Assembly: GCF_000829195.1 (NCBI RefSeq)
Contig: NZ_AP013294.1
Coordinates: 1,871,001 to 1,935,000, forward strand
Length of the DNA: 64,000 nucleotides
Origin: Bacillus sp. OxB-1
GTDB lineage: Bacteria > Bacillota > Bacilli > Bacillales_A > Planococcaceae
Reading direction: 5' to 3'
How positions within the stretch are numbered: position 1 is the stretch's first letter; each line of letters begins with the position of its first letter. Shown here in pieces: positions 53,348 to 63,900 of this stretch. The translations under genes and the position numbers were made by a program. The notes beneath the pieces are model-generated. The model had not been told where the DNA came from. It worked only from the letters and a program-made list of their open reading frames with translations, and ran no database searches.

Positions 53348-54946
53348 TTAATACGAATCGGTCTCGCGGCTTATGTCTTCCGCTTTCTTCGGCGCTTGTT
53401 CGCCGTCTTTATTTCCAAGTGGATGTTGACTGGATCCATCGGCATCTGCTTTTTGCAGTCCTTCTCTGAGACGTCGGCCGTATTCTTCATCGGCTTCCTC
53501 AGCGAGAGCGATCATTTTCTTTTGGATGCGCGGATCGCATGTAGACAGGTCATTCACCAGATTGTTGATCAGTTCATCCTTTTCCCAATCTTCAAAAGCA
53601 CGGTATGTTTCGCCGGCCTGTTTTGTGTTGTCGTTGCGATCGATGGATTCTCGGACGAGGTTTCCCTCTATGCGAGGAGTGTGCTCTTTTCCGTCTTGTT
53701 TCGCTTCTTGCAGTCCTCCGAGAATGGACGGTTCATAATTGATATGTGGATTTTGTCCAGGTGCCCGATCCACTTTATACTGCATTTGCCCACCGCTCTG
53801 ATTGGTCGCTACTCTCTTTTTCGGGGCATTGATCGGCAGCTGAAGATAATTGGCGCCAATCCGATGGCGTTGTGTATCGGAATAAGAAAAGGTCCGTCCT
53901 TGCAACATTTTATCATCCGAGAAATCGAGACCATCGATCAGAACACCTGTCCCGAATGCAGATTGTTCGACTTCGCTGAAATAGTCTTCGGGATTTCTAT
54001 TTAATATGAGCTTTCCGACAGGCAGCCATGGGAATTGGTCATTCGGCCAAAGTTTCGTATCATCAAGCGGATCGAAATCCAGTTCAGGATGCTCGTCATC
54101 ACTCATGATTTGAACGAAAAGTTCCCATTCCGGGTAATCCCCGCGCTCAATTGCATCGTATAGATCCTGCGTGGCGTGATTGAAGTTTTTCGCTTGGATT
54201 TCCTCCGCTTGTTTTTGCGTCAAGTTTTTAATCCCTTGCTTCGGCTCCCAATGGTATTTAATGAGAACCGCTTCGCCTTCACTGTTAATCCATTTATACG
54301 TATTGACGCCGGATCCTTGCATTTGTCGATAGTTGGCTGGAATTCCCCAAGGTGAATAGATGAACGTTACCATATGGAAGGATTCCGGTGAACTGGCGCA
54401 GAAATCGAAAAAGCGTTCACTGTCTTGGATATTCGTAATTGGGTCGGGCTTGAAAGCATGAATCATATCAGGGAATTTGATTGCATCGCGGATGAAAAAA
54501 ATCTTTAGGTTGTTGCCGACCAAATCCCAGTTTCCGTCATCCGTATAAAACTTGACCGCAAACCCTCGGGGATCCCGAAGGGTTTCAGGAGAATGCCCAC
54601 CGTGGATAACGGTTGAAAAGCGGACAAATACAGGAGTCTGTTTCCCTTTTTCTTGAAACAATGAAGCTCTTGTATATTTCGAAACCGGTTCATCTCCGAC
54701 TGATCCATACGCCTCAAAATAACCGTGGGCTCCTGCACCTCTACCGTGCACGACACGTTCGGGAATCCGCTCTCTGTCAAAATGACTTAGTTTTTCGATG
54801 AAATCGTAGTTCTCCAATGTGGCAGGACCTCGGTTGCCGACAGTCCGTAAGTTTTGGTTATTCGTGATCGGATGTCCTTGCCGATTGGTCAACGTCATCT
54901 CGTTTTCCTCGTTTGTTGTCTGATTTTTGTTTTGATCTTTATTCAT
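53348..54946 (-). CDS. katX: Haem catalase, KatX/spore type
   Basis: A 532-residue monofunctional catalase breaking down hydrogen peroxide. Catalytic His is in [15 protein letters not shown] (about residue 73), Asn in [12 protein letters not shown], and the haem-ligand Tyr in [12 protein letters not shown] (about residue 352). The Gln/Asp-rich N-terminus, the insert [13 protein letters not shown] and the long charged C-terminus resemble KatX rather than vegetative KatA. GGAGGA precedes the ATG on the minus strand. Upstream, GTTTA (55017-55021) and TGAAAGGCTT 15 bp further on partly match the sigma-F consensus, which would give forespore expression; this is tentative. Confidence 0.9.
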   Translation of the reverse strand: MNKDQNKNQTTNEENEMTLTNRQGHPITNNQNLRTVGNRGPATLENYDFIEKLSHFDRERIPERVVHGRGAGAHGYFEAYGSVGDEPVSKYTRASLFQEKGKQTPVFVRFSTVIHGGHSPETLRDPRGFAVKFYTDDGNWDLVGNNLKIFFIRDAIKFPDMIHAFKPDPITNIQDSERFFDFCASSPESFHMVTFIYSPWGIPANYRQMQGSGVNTYKWINSEGEAVLIKYHWEPKQGIKNLTQKQAEEIQAKNFNHATQDLYDAIERGDYPEWELFVQIMSDDEHPELDFDPLDDTKLWPNDQFPWLPVGKLILNRNPEDYFSEVEQSAFGTGVLIDGLDFSDDKMLQGRTFSYSDTQRHRIGANYLQLPINAPKKRVATNQSGGQMQYKVDRAPGQNPHINYEPSILGGLQEAKQDGKEHTPRIEGNLVRESIDRNDNTKQAGETYRAFEDWEKDELINNLVNDLSTCDPRIQKKMIALAEEADEEYGRRLREGLQKADADGSSQHPLGNKDGEQAPKKAEDISRETDSY

Positions 54947-55047
54947 TGTCGCATCCTCCTAAAATGTGAATTCCTATGCTGGGGATATGGTAAGCCTTTC
55001 ACGATTGTAGATTGATTAAACCATGACAAGTAATGGAAGTATGTCTG

Positions 55048-55091
55048 AAAAACGGCTTTTCCAATGAAGGGATTGGAAAAGCCGTTTTTTT
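55048..55091. terminator. Bidirectional terminator
   Basis: AAAACGGCTTTTCCAAT pairs with ATTGGAAAAGCCGTTTT, with A and T tracts outside. It can end the small gene at 55129 on the minus strand. Confidence 0.85.
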
Positions 55092-55128
55092 ACTTCGTAT
55101 GATTGTTTTCGTTGTGAGTAAAGTATAA

Positions 55129-55272
55129 TTACTGAGTCTGTTCTAGCGCTTGGTGTTCATCATCGAAATAGAGGAAAGTTTCTTCGTCGAGTTCAGCAAG
55201 TCGCTCTTTATTGATTCCTAACGCAAGGTTTCCTTCAAAAATTGTTTCCCACCAAGTTTCTGTTGTCGTCAT
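55129..55272 (-). CDS. 47-residue acidic protein of unknown function
   Basis: The minus strand encodes MTTTETWWETIFEGNLALGI then NKERLAELDEETFLYFDDEH and QALEQTQ. GAGGAGGAA lies about 8 bases before the ATG at 55272 (an ATG at 55278 is too close to it). A strong terminator follows about 40 bp after the stop. Perfect ribosome site, acidic composition and terminator argue for a real gene. I do not recognise the family. Confidence 0.7.
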   Translation of the reverse strand: MTTTETWWETIFEGNLALGINKERLAELDEETFLYFDDEHQALEQTQ

Positions 55273-55499
55273 AACCATTTCCTCCTCTGATTGGTGTTGT
55301 CCTTTATTTACCCCTGACTTTGGAAAAGCGAAACGTCAATCATCGAAATAGAATCGGAAGGCCTAATTATGTAACACGGTTATAGGAGTCGGTTGTCAGT
55401 CATAGTATATGGAGTTGGGGCAGGTCCGAAACTGCGTACTTGGTCGGAAAATTTGTCGAAAAAGACAGTTCTTTGGAAATATTGACTTTCAAAGATGGC

Positions 55500-55513
55500 T
55501 GTAAGCGCTTACG
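55500..55513 (+). promoter_or_regulatory. cre-like CcpA site
   Basis: TGTAAGCGCTTACG matches the palindromic cre consensus TGTAAGCGCTTACA at 13 of 14 positions. It is centred about 68 bp upstream of the predicted start of transcription of the aldehyde dehydrogenase gene, a place used for CcpA activation in some Bacillus genes. Confidence 0.7.
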
Positions 55514-55539
55514 ATTCTGCGCGGGACAAATTTCGGGCT

Positions 55540-55568
55540 TTGCAGAAAAATAAAAAGAGACATACAAT
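55540..55568 (+). promoter_or_regulatory. Promoter of the aldehyde dehydrogenase gene
   Basis: TTGCAG, a 17-bp spacer and TACAAT (55563-55568), 29 bp before the start codon. Confidence 0.65.
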
Positions 55569-55596
55569 GGAAATACCAAGGAACGGAGGGAATCTC

Positions 55597-56985
55597 ATGA
55601 TTTTCACAGCGGATCAGGCGGAAAGGCTGATTGCCCATCAGCGGGCTTATTATTTTACAGGCAGAACGCGAAGTGCCGCTTTCCGTAAAAAAATGTTACG
55701 ACAATTGAAACAAGCGATCGAGTCGAATGAACAAGCCATTTATGAAGCTCTTCATCATGATCTTGGAAAAAGTGATTTTGAAGCGTACGTCACGGAAATC
55801 GGGTTCGTCCTCTCCAGCATTTCGTATATGCTGGATCATTTGGACGAGTGGTTGCAGACCGAAGCCGTGAAGACCCCGATCCATCTGCAGCCGGCTTCCA
55901 GTTGGATCATCCGGGAACCGTATGGATCGGTTTTGGTCATCGGACCTTTTAATTATCCATTCCAGCTCGTTATGGAACCATTGATCGGCGCGATAGCAGG
56001 TGGGAATTGTGCGGTGGTCAAACCATCGGAAACAGCGGTCCACACAGCGGCCATTGTGAAAAAGGTCATCTCAGAGACATTCCCAACCGAATACATTTGC
56101 GTCATCGAAGGAGAACGGGAAGAAACAGCGACGCTTATTCAGGCGTCATTCGATTATATATTCTTCACAGGCAGTGCGGAGGTCGGAAAAATTGTCATGA
56201 AGGCTGCGGCAGAGCGGCTGACGCCGATCACATTGGAACTCGGCGGCAAAAGCCCGGCACTTGTAGATCAGACGGCCGATTTGGCAAAAGCGGCTGAACG
56301 GATTATTTGGGGGAAATTCATCAATAACGGGCAAACTTGCATCGCGCCGGACTATGTTCTCGTACATCATTCCGTCCATGAGCAGTTTGTTTCGGAGATG
56401 GTCCAAGTATTGCACCGATTCTATGGAAAGGATGCGTCTGTAAGCCCGGATTATGGCCGGATTGTCAATCAAAAGCAGTTTGACCGGTTGGCGAGGATCA
56501 TCCAAAGGGAACGGGAGCATCTTTTTTATGGTGGAAGCAGTCGCAGGGATGACCTGTATATGGAACCGACGCTGCTTTGTAATGTCGCATGGGACGGTCC
56601 AGCGATGGAAGAAGAGATTTTCGGTCCAATCCTTCCAATCCTACTATATGATAATTTGGCTGAAGCCATTCATCATATCCGACTCTTGCCGAAACCACTT
56701 GCGGCTTATATGTTTACGGAAAACAAACAGGCGGCGGAGTACTTTATCGAAAACGTCCCTTTTGGCGGCGGGTGCATCAACGATACAATTTCACACGTCG
56801 GCAATATCCATCTGCCATTTGGCGGAGTCGGTCCGTCCGGCATGAATGCGTATCATGGCAAAACAAGCTTCGAGACGTTCACCCATGCGAAATCGTTGCT
56901 GAAACGAAGCACCGCCATCCCGATGCGCATCGCTTTCCCGCCGTATAAGGATAAATTGAAATGGATCAAACCGCTTCTTCGATGA
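55597..56985 (+). CDS. Aldehyde dehydrogenase, class 3 type
   Basis: About 462 residues, the short class-3 form similar to YwdH. NAD-binding block GPFNYPFQLVMEPLIGAI, catalytic Glu in TLELGGKSPALVD and catalytic Cys in FINNGQTCIAPDYVLV (about residue 248) are present. Class 3 enzymes oxidise medium/long-chain or aromatic aldehydes. ATG 55597 (MIFTADQAERL) follows GGAGGGA; the frame extends upstream through the promoter and cre site, so an earlier start is unlikely. The terminator overlaps the stop codon. Confidence 0.92.
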   Translation: MIFTADQAERLIAHQRAYYFTGRTRSAAFRKKMLRQLKQAIESNEQAIYEALHHDLGKSDFEAYVTEIGFVLSSISYMLDHLDEWLQTEAVKTPIHLQPASSWIIREPYGSVLVIGPFNYPFQLVMEPLIGAIAGGNCAVVKPSETAVHTAAIVKKVISETFPTEYICVIEGEREETATLIQASFDYIFFTGSAEVGKIVMKAAAERLTPITLELGGKSPALVDQTADLAKAAERIIWGKFINNGQTCIAPDYVLVHHSVHEQFVSEMVQVLHRFYGKDASVSPDYGRIVNQKQFDRLARIIQREREHLFYGGSSRRDDLYMEPTLLCNVAWDGPAMEEEIFGPILPILLYDNLAEAIHHIRLLPKPLAAYMFTENKQAAEYFIENVPFGGGCINDTISHVGNIHLPFGGVGPSGMNAYHGKTSFETFTHAKSLLKRSTAIPMRIAFPPYKDKLKWIKPLLR

Positions 56986-56999
56986 GAGGCGGTTTTTTC
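56968..56999 (+). terminator. Terminator overlapping the aldehyde dehydrogenase stop
   Basis: AACCGCTTCT and AGAGGCGGTT form a stem whose loop contains the stop codon (TGA at 56983-56985), followed by TTTTCTCC. Confidence 0.75.
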
Positions 57000-57068
57000 T
57001 CCTTTAGTGTAATCGGGACGAAAAAAAAGTATAATGAACGGATGGAAGAGAATGAAAGGAAGAAAAGT

Positions 57069-58553
57069 ATGGATACCGAAAAATTATTTGCAATATTGCC
57101 GAACAAGGAAATTGTCGGGGAGCTGCCGGCGACGGTGACCGATATGGCTGTCGATTCGCGAGCGGTAAATGCAGGGGGCGTGTTCGTCTGCATCGAGGGC
57201 TTTACAGTGGATGGCCATGATTTTGTCGGCAAGGCTGTTGACAATGGGGCTCGCGTCATCGTCGCTTCGAAGCCAGTCGACGTAGATCCGGAAAAAGTGG
57301 CGGTCGTGCTTGTTGATGATACGTCGCGGGCAGTCGGTTTGCTGGCCTCCCGTTTCTATAGTTATCCTTCGCGGAAAATGACGATGATCGGCGTCACCGG
57401 GACAAACGGAAAGACAAGCGTCAGCAATATCATCCACGCCATTTTACAGGAGAGCGGAGAGCGTTCGGCTGTTTCAGGGACTATCGGGTTTAATTTGGAC
57501 GGCATTTTATATGAAACCGAGAATACGACGAATGATGTCCTGACGACGCAAGGGATGATTGCCCGCGCTGTGCAGGAAGGTTGTTCGACGATGGCGATGG
57601 AAGTATCGTCGCACGGACTCGTGGAAGGCCGTTTGGCTGGTACGGAATTCGACATCGCCATTTTTACGAATTTGACGCATGATCACCTTGACTTTCATGG
57701 GACGATGGAGGATTACGGGTATGCGAAAGGTCTTTTATTCGCCCAGCTGGGACAGGACTTGGAGAAGCGTAAGTTTGCCGTGCTGAACGCAGACGACGAG
57801 TGGAGCGAGCGGATGGGCAAGATGACGCCGTTTCCAGCTTTGACTTACGGAATCCGGAATGATGCGATATTCCGCGCTTCGGACATTGTATTGGCTGCGG
57901 ATCGCACGACGTTCCGACTCGCTTCCCCTGAAGGCGAATTCGAAGTTGATATGAAATTGATCGGGGAGTTCAGTGTCTACAATGCGTTGGCAGCAATCGC
58001 CGCTTTATTTGCAAAAGGCATGGGGACGGAGGACATCATCGGGCATTTGGAGAAGATCTCTTCCGTCAAAGGCCGGATGGAGAAAGTGGAAACTTCCCTT
58101 CCGTTGACGATCTACATCGACTATGCCCATTCACCCGATGCCATCGAGAAGGCGATCCATGCCGTGCTGCCGTATAAAAAGAATAAATTGATATTCGTCA
58201 TCGGGACAGGCGGAAACCGGGACCGGAAAAAGCGGCCCGTCATGGCAGAAAAGGCATCCGTTGCCGATTATGTTATTCTGACAACCGATGATCCGCGGGA
58301 CGAGCCGTACGAATCAATTCTCTCCGAATTGGAAGCTGGCATGACCCATGACCAATACGCCTGCATCGGCGACCGGGCAGAAGCCGTCCGCCATGCGGTA
58401 TCTGTCGCAGAAGAAGACGATATCATCATCTTCGCCGGCAAAGGCCATGAAGATTTCCAAATCATCGGCAACGTAAAACATCCGCATTCGGACGCCGCAA
58501 TCGCATTGGAAGCCGCTGAGCAGAAGTTCGGAGCGGGGCAAATGAAGAAATGA
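57069..58553 (+). CDS. murE: UDP-MurNAc-tripeptide synthetase MurE
   Basis: A 494-residue ATP-dependent ligase adding the third amino acid to the peptidoglycan precursor. ATP loop MIGVTGTNGKTSVSNII (about residue 106), EVSSHGLVEGRLAG and NLTHDHLDFHGTMEDY are standard. The specificity loop reads TTDDPRDEPYESI; DNPR is the usual meso-DAP motif and D(D/N)P(N/A) the usual lysine motif, so DDPR is intermediate. As in Staphylococcus aureus (lysine type), murE sits next to prfC, outside a dcw cluster. Lysine is the more likely substrate, by context. ATG 57069 follows GAAAGGAAGAAAAG. Confidence 0.93.
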   Translation: MDTEKLFAILPNKEIVGELPATVTDMAVDSRAVNAGGVFVCIEGFTVDGHDFVGKAVDNGARVIVASKPVDVDPEKVAVVLVDDTSRAVGLLASRFYSYPSRKMTMIGVTGTNGKTSVSNIIHAILQESGERSAVSGTIGFNLDGILYETENTTNDVLTTQGMIARAVQEGCSTMAMEVSSHGLVEGRLAGTEFDIAIFTNLTHDHLDFHGTMEDYGYAKGLLFAQLGQDLEKRKFAVLNADDEWSERMGKMTPFPALTYGIRNDAIFRASDIVLAADRTTFRLASPEGEFEVDMKLIGEFSVYNALAAIAALFAKGMGTEDIIGHLEKISSVKGRMEKVETSLPLTIYIDYAHSPDAIEKAIHAVLPYKKNKLIFVIGTGGNRDRKKRPVMAEKASVADYVILTTDDPRDEPYESILSELEAGMTHDQYACIGDRAEAVRHAVSVAEEDDIIIFAGKGHEDFQIIGNVKHPHSDAAIALEAAEQKFGAGQMKK

Positions 58554-58557
58554 ATGA

Positions 58558-58587
58558 AGGGCTGTCCTTGTGGGGACGGCCTTTTGG
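58558..58587 (+). terminator. Terminator-like hairpin after murE
   Basis: GGGCTGTCC pairs with GGACGGCC and is followed by TTTTGG, a weak T tract. Confidence 0.55.
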
Positions 58588-58597
58588 GGTTGGGGTG

Positions 58598-58850
58598 TTT
58601 CGGAAGTGGGGCAGGGGTGTTTCGAGGTTTGGGTGAAGTGTTGAGGACTTGGTGCAGAGGCGTTTCGAGGTTTGGGGGGGAATGTTGTGACTTTGGGGCA
58701 GAGCGTTTTGAAGTTTTAGGGAAGTGTTGTGCACCCGGAGGTAATCGTTTCGAGGTTTGTGGGAAATGTTGTGCTCTTGGATAGAAACATTTCGAGGCAT
58801 AAGGGAAATGCCGTGAACTTTGATGAAGTGTTTCAAGGGTCGGAGAGAGG
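58598..58850. repeat. Array with alternating ~21-bp half units (array E)
   Basis: CGTTTCGAGGTTTGGGGGAA alternates with TGTTGTGACTTTGGGGCAGA-like units, giving a period near 42 bp from two 21-bp halves. Five or so copies are seen, drifting with distance (GTTTTGAAGTTTTAGG, ATTTCGAGGCATAAGG). It follows the murE hairpin. Confidence 0.8.
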
Positions 58851-58877
58851 TTATAGATCCTTCGTGCTGTTGTTTTA

Positions 58878-58995
58878 CACGGCCCTTGCAGTCCATGAGA
58901 GTTCGCTCGGGCCCTAACAGTTTCGAATGGAGCCCTGTCAGTTCCGTGAATTGCCCTTACAATTCCCCGAAGTCGTCCCGCTCAATTGGCTTGTG
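58878..58995. repeat. Short array related to array B (array F)
   Basis: GGCCCTTGCAGTCC, GGGCCCTAACAGTT, GAGCCCTGTCAGTT, TTGCCCTTACAATT and TCGTCCCGCTCAATT recur about every 22 bp. The word GCCCTNACAGTT is close to GCCATGACAGTT of array B, in the same orientation. It fills the space between array E and the prfC promoter. Confidence 0.65.
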
Positions 58996-59019
58996 CCTTT
59001 CATTCTAGATAAAAAAATG

Positions 59020-59048
59020 TTGAAATCGGCTTTCAATCTGTCTATGCT
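59020..59048 (+). promoter_or_regulatory. Promoter of prfC
   Basis: TTGAAA, a 17-bp spacer and TATGCT (59043-59048), 31 bp before the start. Confidence 0.7.
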
Positions 59049-59079
59049 AAGAAAAGCAGAACAGAAGGAGATTACATTT

Positions 59080-60654
59080 ATGGATAAACCGATACAAGAA
59101 GAAATTGCATCACGCCGGACTTTTGCGATCATCTCCCACCCGGATGCGGGGAAAACGACGATGACGGAGAAGTTGCTCTTTTTCGGCGGCGCCATCCGGG
59201 ATGCCGGGACCGTCAAAGGGAAGAAGACCGGAAAGTATGCGACATCGGACTGGATGGAAATTGAGAAACAGCGGGGAATTTCGGTGACGTCCTCGGTCAT
59301 GCAGTTCGATTATGACGGGAAACGGGTAAATATCTTGGACACCCCGGGCCACGAAGATTTCAGTGAGGATACGTACCGTACGTTGATGGCGGTCGATGCG
59401 GCTGTCATGATGGTCGATTCGGGGAAAGGGATCGAGCCGCAGACGATCAAATTGTTCAAAGTCTGTCGTATGCGGGGCATTCCGATTTTCACATTTATGA
59501 ATAAAATGGACCGTCAGGGGAAAGAGCCGCTTGATTTGATGGAAGAGCTTGAAGAAGTGCTCGGCATCGAATCGTATGCGATGAATTGGCCGATCGGGAT
59601 GGGGAAGGAATTCCTGGGCATCTACGATCGGTTCAATCATCGGATTGAGCAGGCGCGAGTCGATGGCGATAAGCATTTTCTCGCTTTGGATGAAGACGGC
59701 AGCCTTGCCGAACCGCATCCGATGGAGGAGACTTCCTATTATCAACAGGCTTTGGAAGATGTAATGCTACTCAACGAAGCGGGCAATCAGTTCGACGAGG
59801 AACGGGTAGCCAAGGGGGAATTGACGCCGGTGTTCTTCGGAAGTGCGTTGACAAACTTCGGGGTCCAGACCTTTTTGGAAACGTTCCTTCAATTCGCTCC
59901 AGAGCCACAACCTCGTCTGACGAAGGAAGAACAAGAGGTTGATCCCTTTTCAGAGGAGTTTTCCGGTTTCATTTTTAAAATCCAGGCGAATATGAACCCG
60001 GCACACCGGGACCGGATTGCGTTCGTGCGTATTGTGTCGGGGGCATTCGAGCGTGGAATGACCGTGACGGTCCCTAGGATTTCGAAGACGTTCAAGTTGA
60101 CGCAGACGACGCAGTTCCTCGCGGATGACCGCGAAACGGTCAACGAAGCGGTGGCGGGCGATATTATCGGACTGCATGACACGGGGAATTACCAGATCGG
60201 CGACACGGTGATCGGCGGGAAGTCCTCTTTCCAATTCGATGCACTGCCGCAATTCACCCCTGAATTGTTCGTTCGGGTGACTGCGAAGAACGTTATGAAA
60301 TCGAAGCATTTCCATAAAGGGATTTTGCAGCTTGTGCAAGAAGGGGCCATTCAATATTATCGTACACTTCATACCGAGGAAGTCTTGCTCGGAGCGGTCG
60401 GTCAGCTGCAATTCGAAGTGTTCGAGCATCGGATGAAAAACGAGTACAACGTGGAAGTCCGGATGGAACATATCGGTTCAAAAGTTGCCCGTTGGATTGA
60501 AAATGAAGGGGATGTCAAGGAGTCGATGACGGGTCAACGGGCGATGCTCGTGAAAGACCGTTACGATAATCTGGTGTTCCTCTTCGAAAATGACTTCGCG
60601 ATGCGCTGGTTCCATGACAAATACCCGGACATCCGGTTATATAGTCTGTTGTAA
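59080..60654 (+). CDS. prfC: Peptide chain release factor 3
   Basis: A 524-residue translational GTPase that recycles RF1/RF2 from the ribosome. G1 is [14 protein letters not shown] (about residue 17), G2 region [16 protein letters not shown]3 [14 protein letters not shown] and G4 [15 protein letters not shown]. Length and the C-terminal [17 protein letters not shown] match RF3. ATG 59080 follows AAGGAG by 8 bases; the frame is open further upstream through array F but without a site. RF3 is not universal in Bacillales, being found in staphylococci and Planococcaceae among others. Confidence 0.95.
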   Translation: MDKPIQEEIASRRTFAIISHPDAGKTTMTEKLLFFGGAIRDAGTVKGKKTGKYATSDWMEIEKQRGISVTSSVMQFDYDGKRVNILDTPGHEDFSEDTYRTLMAVDAAVMMVDSGKGIEPQTIKLFKVCRMRGIPIFTFMNKMDRQGKEPLDLMEELEEVLGIESYAMNWPIGMGKEFLGIYDRFNHRIEQARVDGDKHFLALDEDGSLAEPHPMEETSYYQQALEDVMLLNEAGNQFDEERVAKGELTPVFFGSALTNFGVQTFLETFLQFAPEPQPRLTKEEQEVDPFSEEFSGFIFKIQANMNPAHRDRIAFVRIVSGAFERGMTVTVPRISKTFKLTQTTQFLADDRETVNEAVAGDIIGLHDTGNYQIGDTVIGGKSSFQFDALPQFTPELFVRVTAKNVMKSKHFHKGILQLVQEGAIQYYRTLHTEEVLLGAVGQLQFEVFEHRMKNEYNVEVRMEHIGSKVARWIENEGDVKESMTGQRAMLVKDRYDNLVFLFENDFAMRWFHDKYPDIRLYSLL

Positions 60655-60663
60655 TGGAATGCC

Positions 60664-60700
60664 TGATGAGAGAGGAGACTTTCTTGTCAGGTTTTTATTT
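60664..60700 (+). terminator. Terminator of prfC
   Basis: CCTGATGAGA and TCTTGTCAGG form an imperfect stem followed by TTTTTATTTT. Confidence 0.7.
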
Positions 60701-60883
60701 TGACTGCGCTTCATACGTTAGCAGTCAACTCCAAATGTTAAGCGTTAGCTCACGAACTTCCTCCACGTTTTGATGGGCCTTCAAAACTTCAAAACAAAAT
60801 ATCATGCCTCGAAACCGCTCTCCATCTTACCGTTCCCCCAAATGTGTCAAATCACCCAATTCCTCGTAATGGGATGTTCCGAA

Positions 60884-60912
60884 TTGAAGTCGTGTTGTAC
60901 ATTGCATATGAT
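60884..60912 (+). promoter_or_regulatory. Promoter of the RND pump gene
   Basis: TTGAAG, a 17-bp spacer and TATGAT (60907-60912), 37 bp before the start. Between the prfC terminator and this promoter (60701-60883) I see no gene or clear repeat. Confidence 0.65.
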
Positions 60913-60949
60913 GAAGATAACGTTTTTTCGATGAGAGGGTAGTGGATAG

Positions 60950-63900
60950 ATGAAGATCAGTGACTTTTCAATTAAACGGCCGATTTTTACGATGGTTACT
61001 ATGTTTCTCGTCGTTATACTCGGAGCCGTATCTCTTTTTCGTATCCCTGTGACGCTGATCCCTGATTTGAACCCGCCGATTGCGGTTGTGGTGACAAGTT
61101 ATCCAGGGGCCTCTCCGATTGAGGTGAATGAAAAGCTGACCAAGCCGTTGGAGACGAGTTTGTCGACGACGCCCGGCTTGAAGACGATTCAGTCGTCGTC
61201 CCAAGAAGGCGCCAATTTCATCTTGCTGATGTTTGATTGGTCTACAGCCATTGATGATGTCCAGATGGATGTCATGCAGCGGATCGACCAAGTGCCTGTT
61301 CCGGACGGATCCCAGAAGCCGCGCTTTATGAAGTTCGACCCGGCGCAGTTCCCGGTCATCCAGCTTTCCTTGAGGACGACGAGTGATGAGGCCGATATCC
61401 GCAAGCTCGCGGAGCAGCTCGAGACCGAGTTGCGACGGACAGAAGGAGTCGCCAGCGTCACCGTATCCGGGGCGCTCGTCGAGGAAGTTCAAATCATCCT
61501 GAATCCCGAAAAGCTGGAGGCCAATGGGTTGGTCCAATCGGATATCGTGCAGGCGATTCAAGCTAACCATGTGTCGATGCCGGGCGAGCCGATTGAAACG
61601 TCGGAGGGCCAGCAATTGACGACACGGATCATCAGTGCGTTGACATCGATCACCGATATCCGGAATGTCGCAGTCGGCTTGAATCCATTGACCGGTGAGT
61701 CGATCACCGTGGGAGATGTCGCATCTGACGTGGCGTTGGTCGAGGCGCAATCGACAACGGAAACGCGCGCCAATGAAGACCCGGCTGTTCTGATGTCCGT
61801 GTTGCAGGAGTCGGGGACGAATACAGCGGATGTATCCACGGCATTTAAACAGGAGTTGGATCACCTTCTTGGTTCGGATGAATACAAAGAGATCGAAGCG
61901 GATATTTTATTCGACCAAGGGGACTACGTTAAGTTGGCCATTGGGAATATCGGCCAATCGTTGCTGCTCGGCGGCCTTTTTGCCATGCTTGTCCTGTTTT
62001 TCTTCCTGCGGGGCATTAAGAGCCCGATCATCATCGGCATTGCCATCCCGTATTCGGTGATCGTCACCTTCGTTTTGATGTTTTTTGCGGACTTTTCCTT
62101 GAACATCATGACGTTGGGGGCACTCGCGCTCGGAATCGGAATGCTCGTCGACAATGCGATTGTCGTCATTGAAAATATCGAAAGGCATTTGGCGATGGGG
62201 AAAGGGCCGAAACAGGCGGCACGGGAAGGGACAAAGGAAATCGGCGGTGCCATCACGGCTTCCACCTTGACGACCCTCGCCGTGTTCGTACCGGTTATTT
62301 TCATCAGCGGCCTGATTGGTCAGATTTTCACCGAATTTGCGTTGACCATCTCGTTTAGTCTGTTCGCCTCCCTCGTTGTGGCACTGACCGTTGTACCGAT
62401 GATGGCCAGCCGCATGCTGAAGAAGCCGAAAAGGAATTTAGAAGCCCGCCGCCGCCGTTCGAAATCGCTGAACAACTTCGAGAGATCGGTCAGATGGGCT
62501 TTGAAGAACCGGGCACTTATGTTGATTGCCACGACGGTGCTCCTCGCGGCGAGTGCTTTCAGTCTGACAAGGGTGGGAACCGAATTTCTCCCGCCGACGG
62601 ATGAAGGGTTCGTCAGCATCTCGGTGAAGTTGCCGAATGGGTCGTCGGTTTCCGCAACGAATGATATTGTGGAACAAATCGAGGCTGAATTGAAACAGCA
62701 GGATGATGTGGAAGTGTACGTCAGCTTGGTTGGTGGGACCCAGCAGAATCTGGCGCAAGGCAGCTCGGAATCGAATGTAGCCGAGCTGTATGTAAAGCTT
62801 GTCCCGTTGAATGACCGGGAGCGTTCCGTCTTCGAGTTTGTCGATGCAGTGCAACCGGATGTGTTGGAAAAGATCGGCGATGAGGCGGAAGTCAGTTTCA
62901 ATCTTCAGACGGCATCCGGGTCCACGCCGAATACATTGTCATTCTCATTGAGTGATACGAATGAAGAACGATTGGACGAGGCTGTTCAACAATTACATGC
63001 TGAACTGACGTCGATGAACGGCGTGCTGGAAGTGTCAAATGACTTGCAAGATACGATGGAAGAAATCCGGATTGAGGTGAACCGGAGGAAGGCCGCTGAA
63101 AACGGATTGACGCCTTATCAGATTGCGCAGACGGTCAATCATGTGACACGTGGGGCATTTGCGACGCAAATTATTGGAAAACATGAGGCGGTCCATTCCG
63201 TGAACGTGCTCTACGAAGAGAGTTTCCGCAATAGTATCGAGAAGTTGAAGGACCTTAAGCTTTGGACGCCAGCTGGAACATTCATTGCCTTGGAGGATGT
63301 TGCCAAAGTCAGAGTCGATGAAGGTCCCGTGGCGATCCGGCGCGTGGACCAAGCCCATTCGGTGACGTTCAATGTGAAATATGAATCGTCGCAGACGCTC
63401 GGTGGGATGACAAAGCAAGTGCAGGAAAAGGTTGATGCATTGGAATTTCCGGATGAAATCGATATGACGTTCAGTGGAGATCGGGAACTGTTTGAAAGTG
63501 CAATCGATGACATGTTGCTGGCGATTGTCCTAGCGGTCGTTCTGGTCTATATCGTCATGGCGGCCCAGTTTGAATCATTTAAATACCCGTTCGTCATCAT
63601 GTTCTCGGTTCCGCTTATGATCATCGGCGTTTCAATCGGCCTGTTCGTGACGAGCACGCCGATCAGTGTCACGGCGATCATCGGGATTCTAGTCCTCGTC
63701 GGAATCGTCGTGAACAATGGAATCGTGCTCGTCGATTACATCAATCAACGAAAAGAAGCGGGGCTCCATTCGTTCGATGCCATCATCGCCTCCGTCCGAG
63801 ACCGGGTCCGCCCGATTTTGATGACGGCATTGACGACCATCCTCGGCCTGTTGCCGCTTGCACTCGGTCTCGGAGAGGGGACGGAGATGAACCAACCGAT

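Noticed and set aside
53198..54004. A 268-codon plus-strand frame
   Set aside because: Most of it is antisense to the 3' part of the catalase gene; the sequence has no protein family features.
60701..60883. Another periodic array between prfC and the RND pump gene
   Set aside because: Some short words repeat (for example GTTAGC), but no regular spacing or consistent core is visible.
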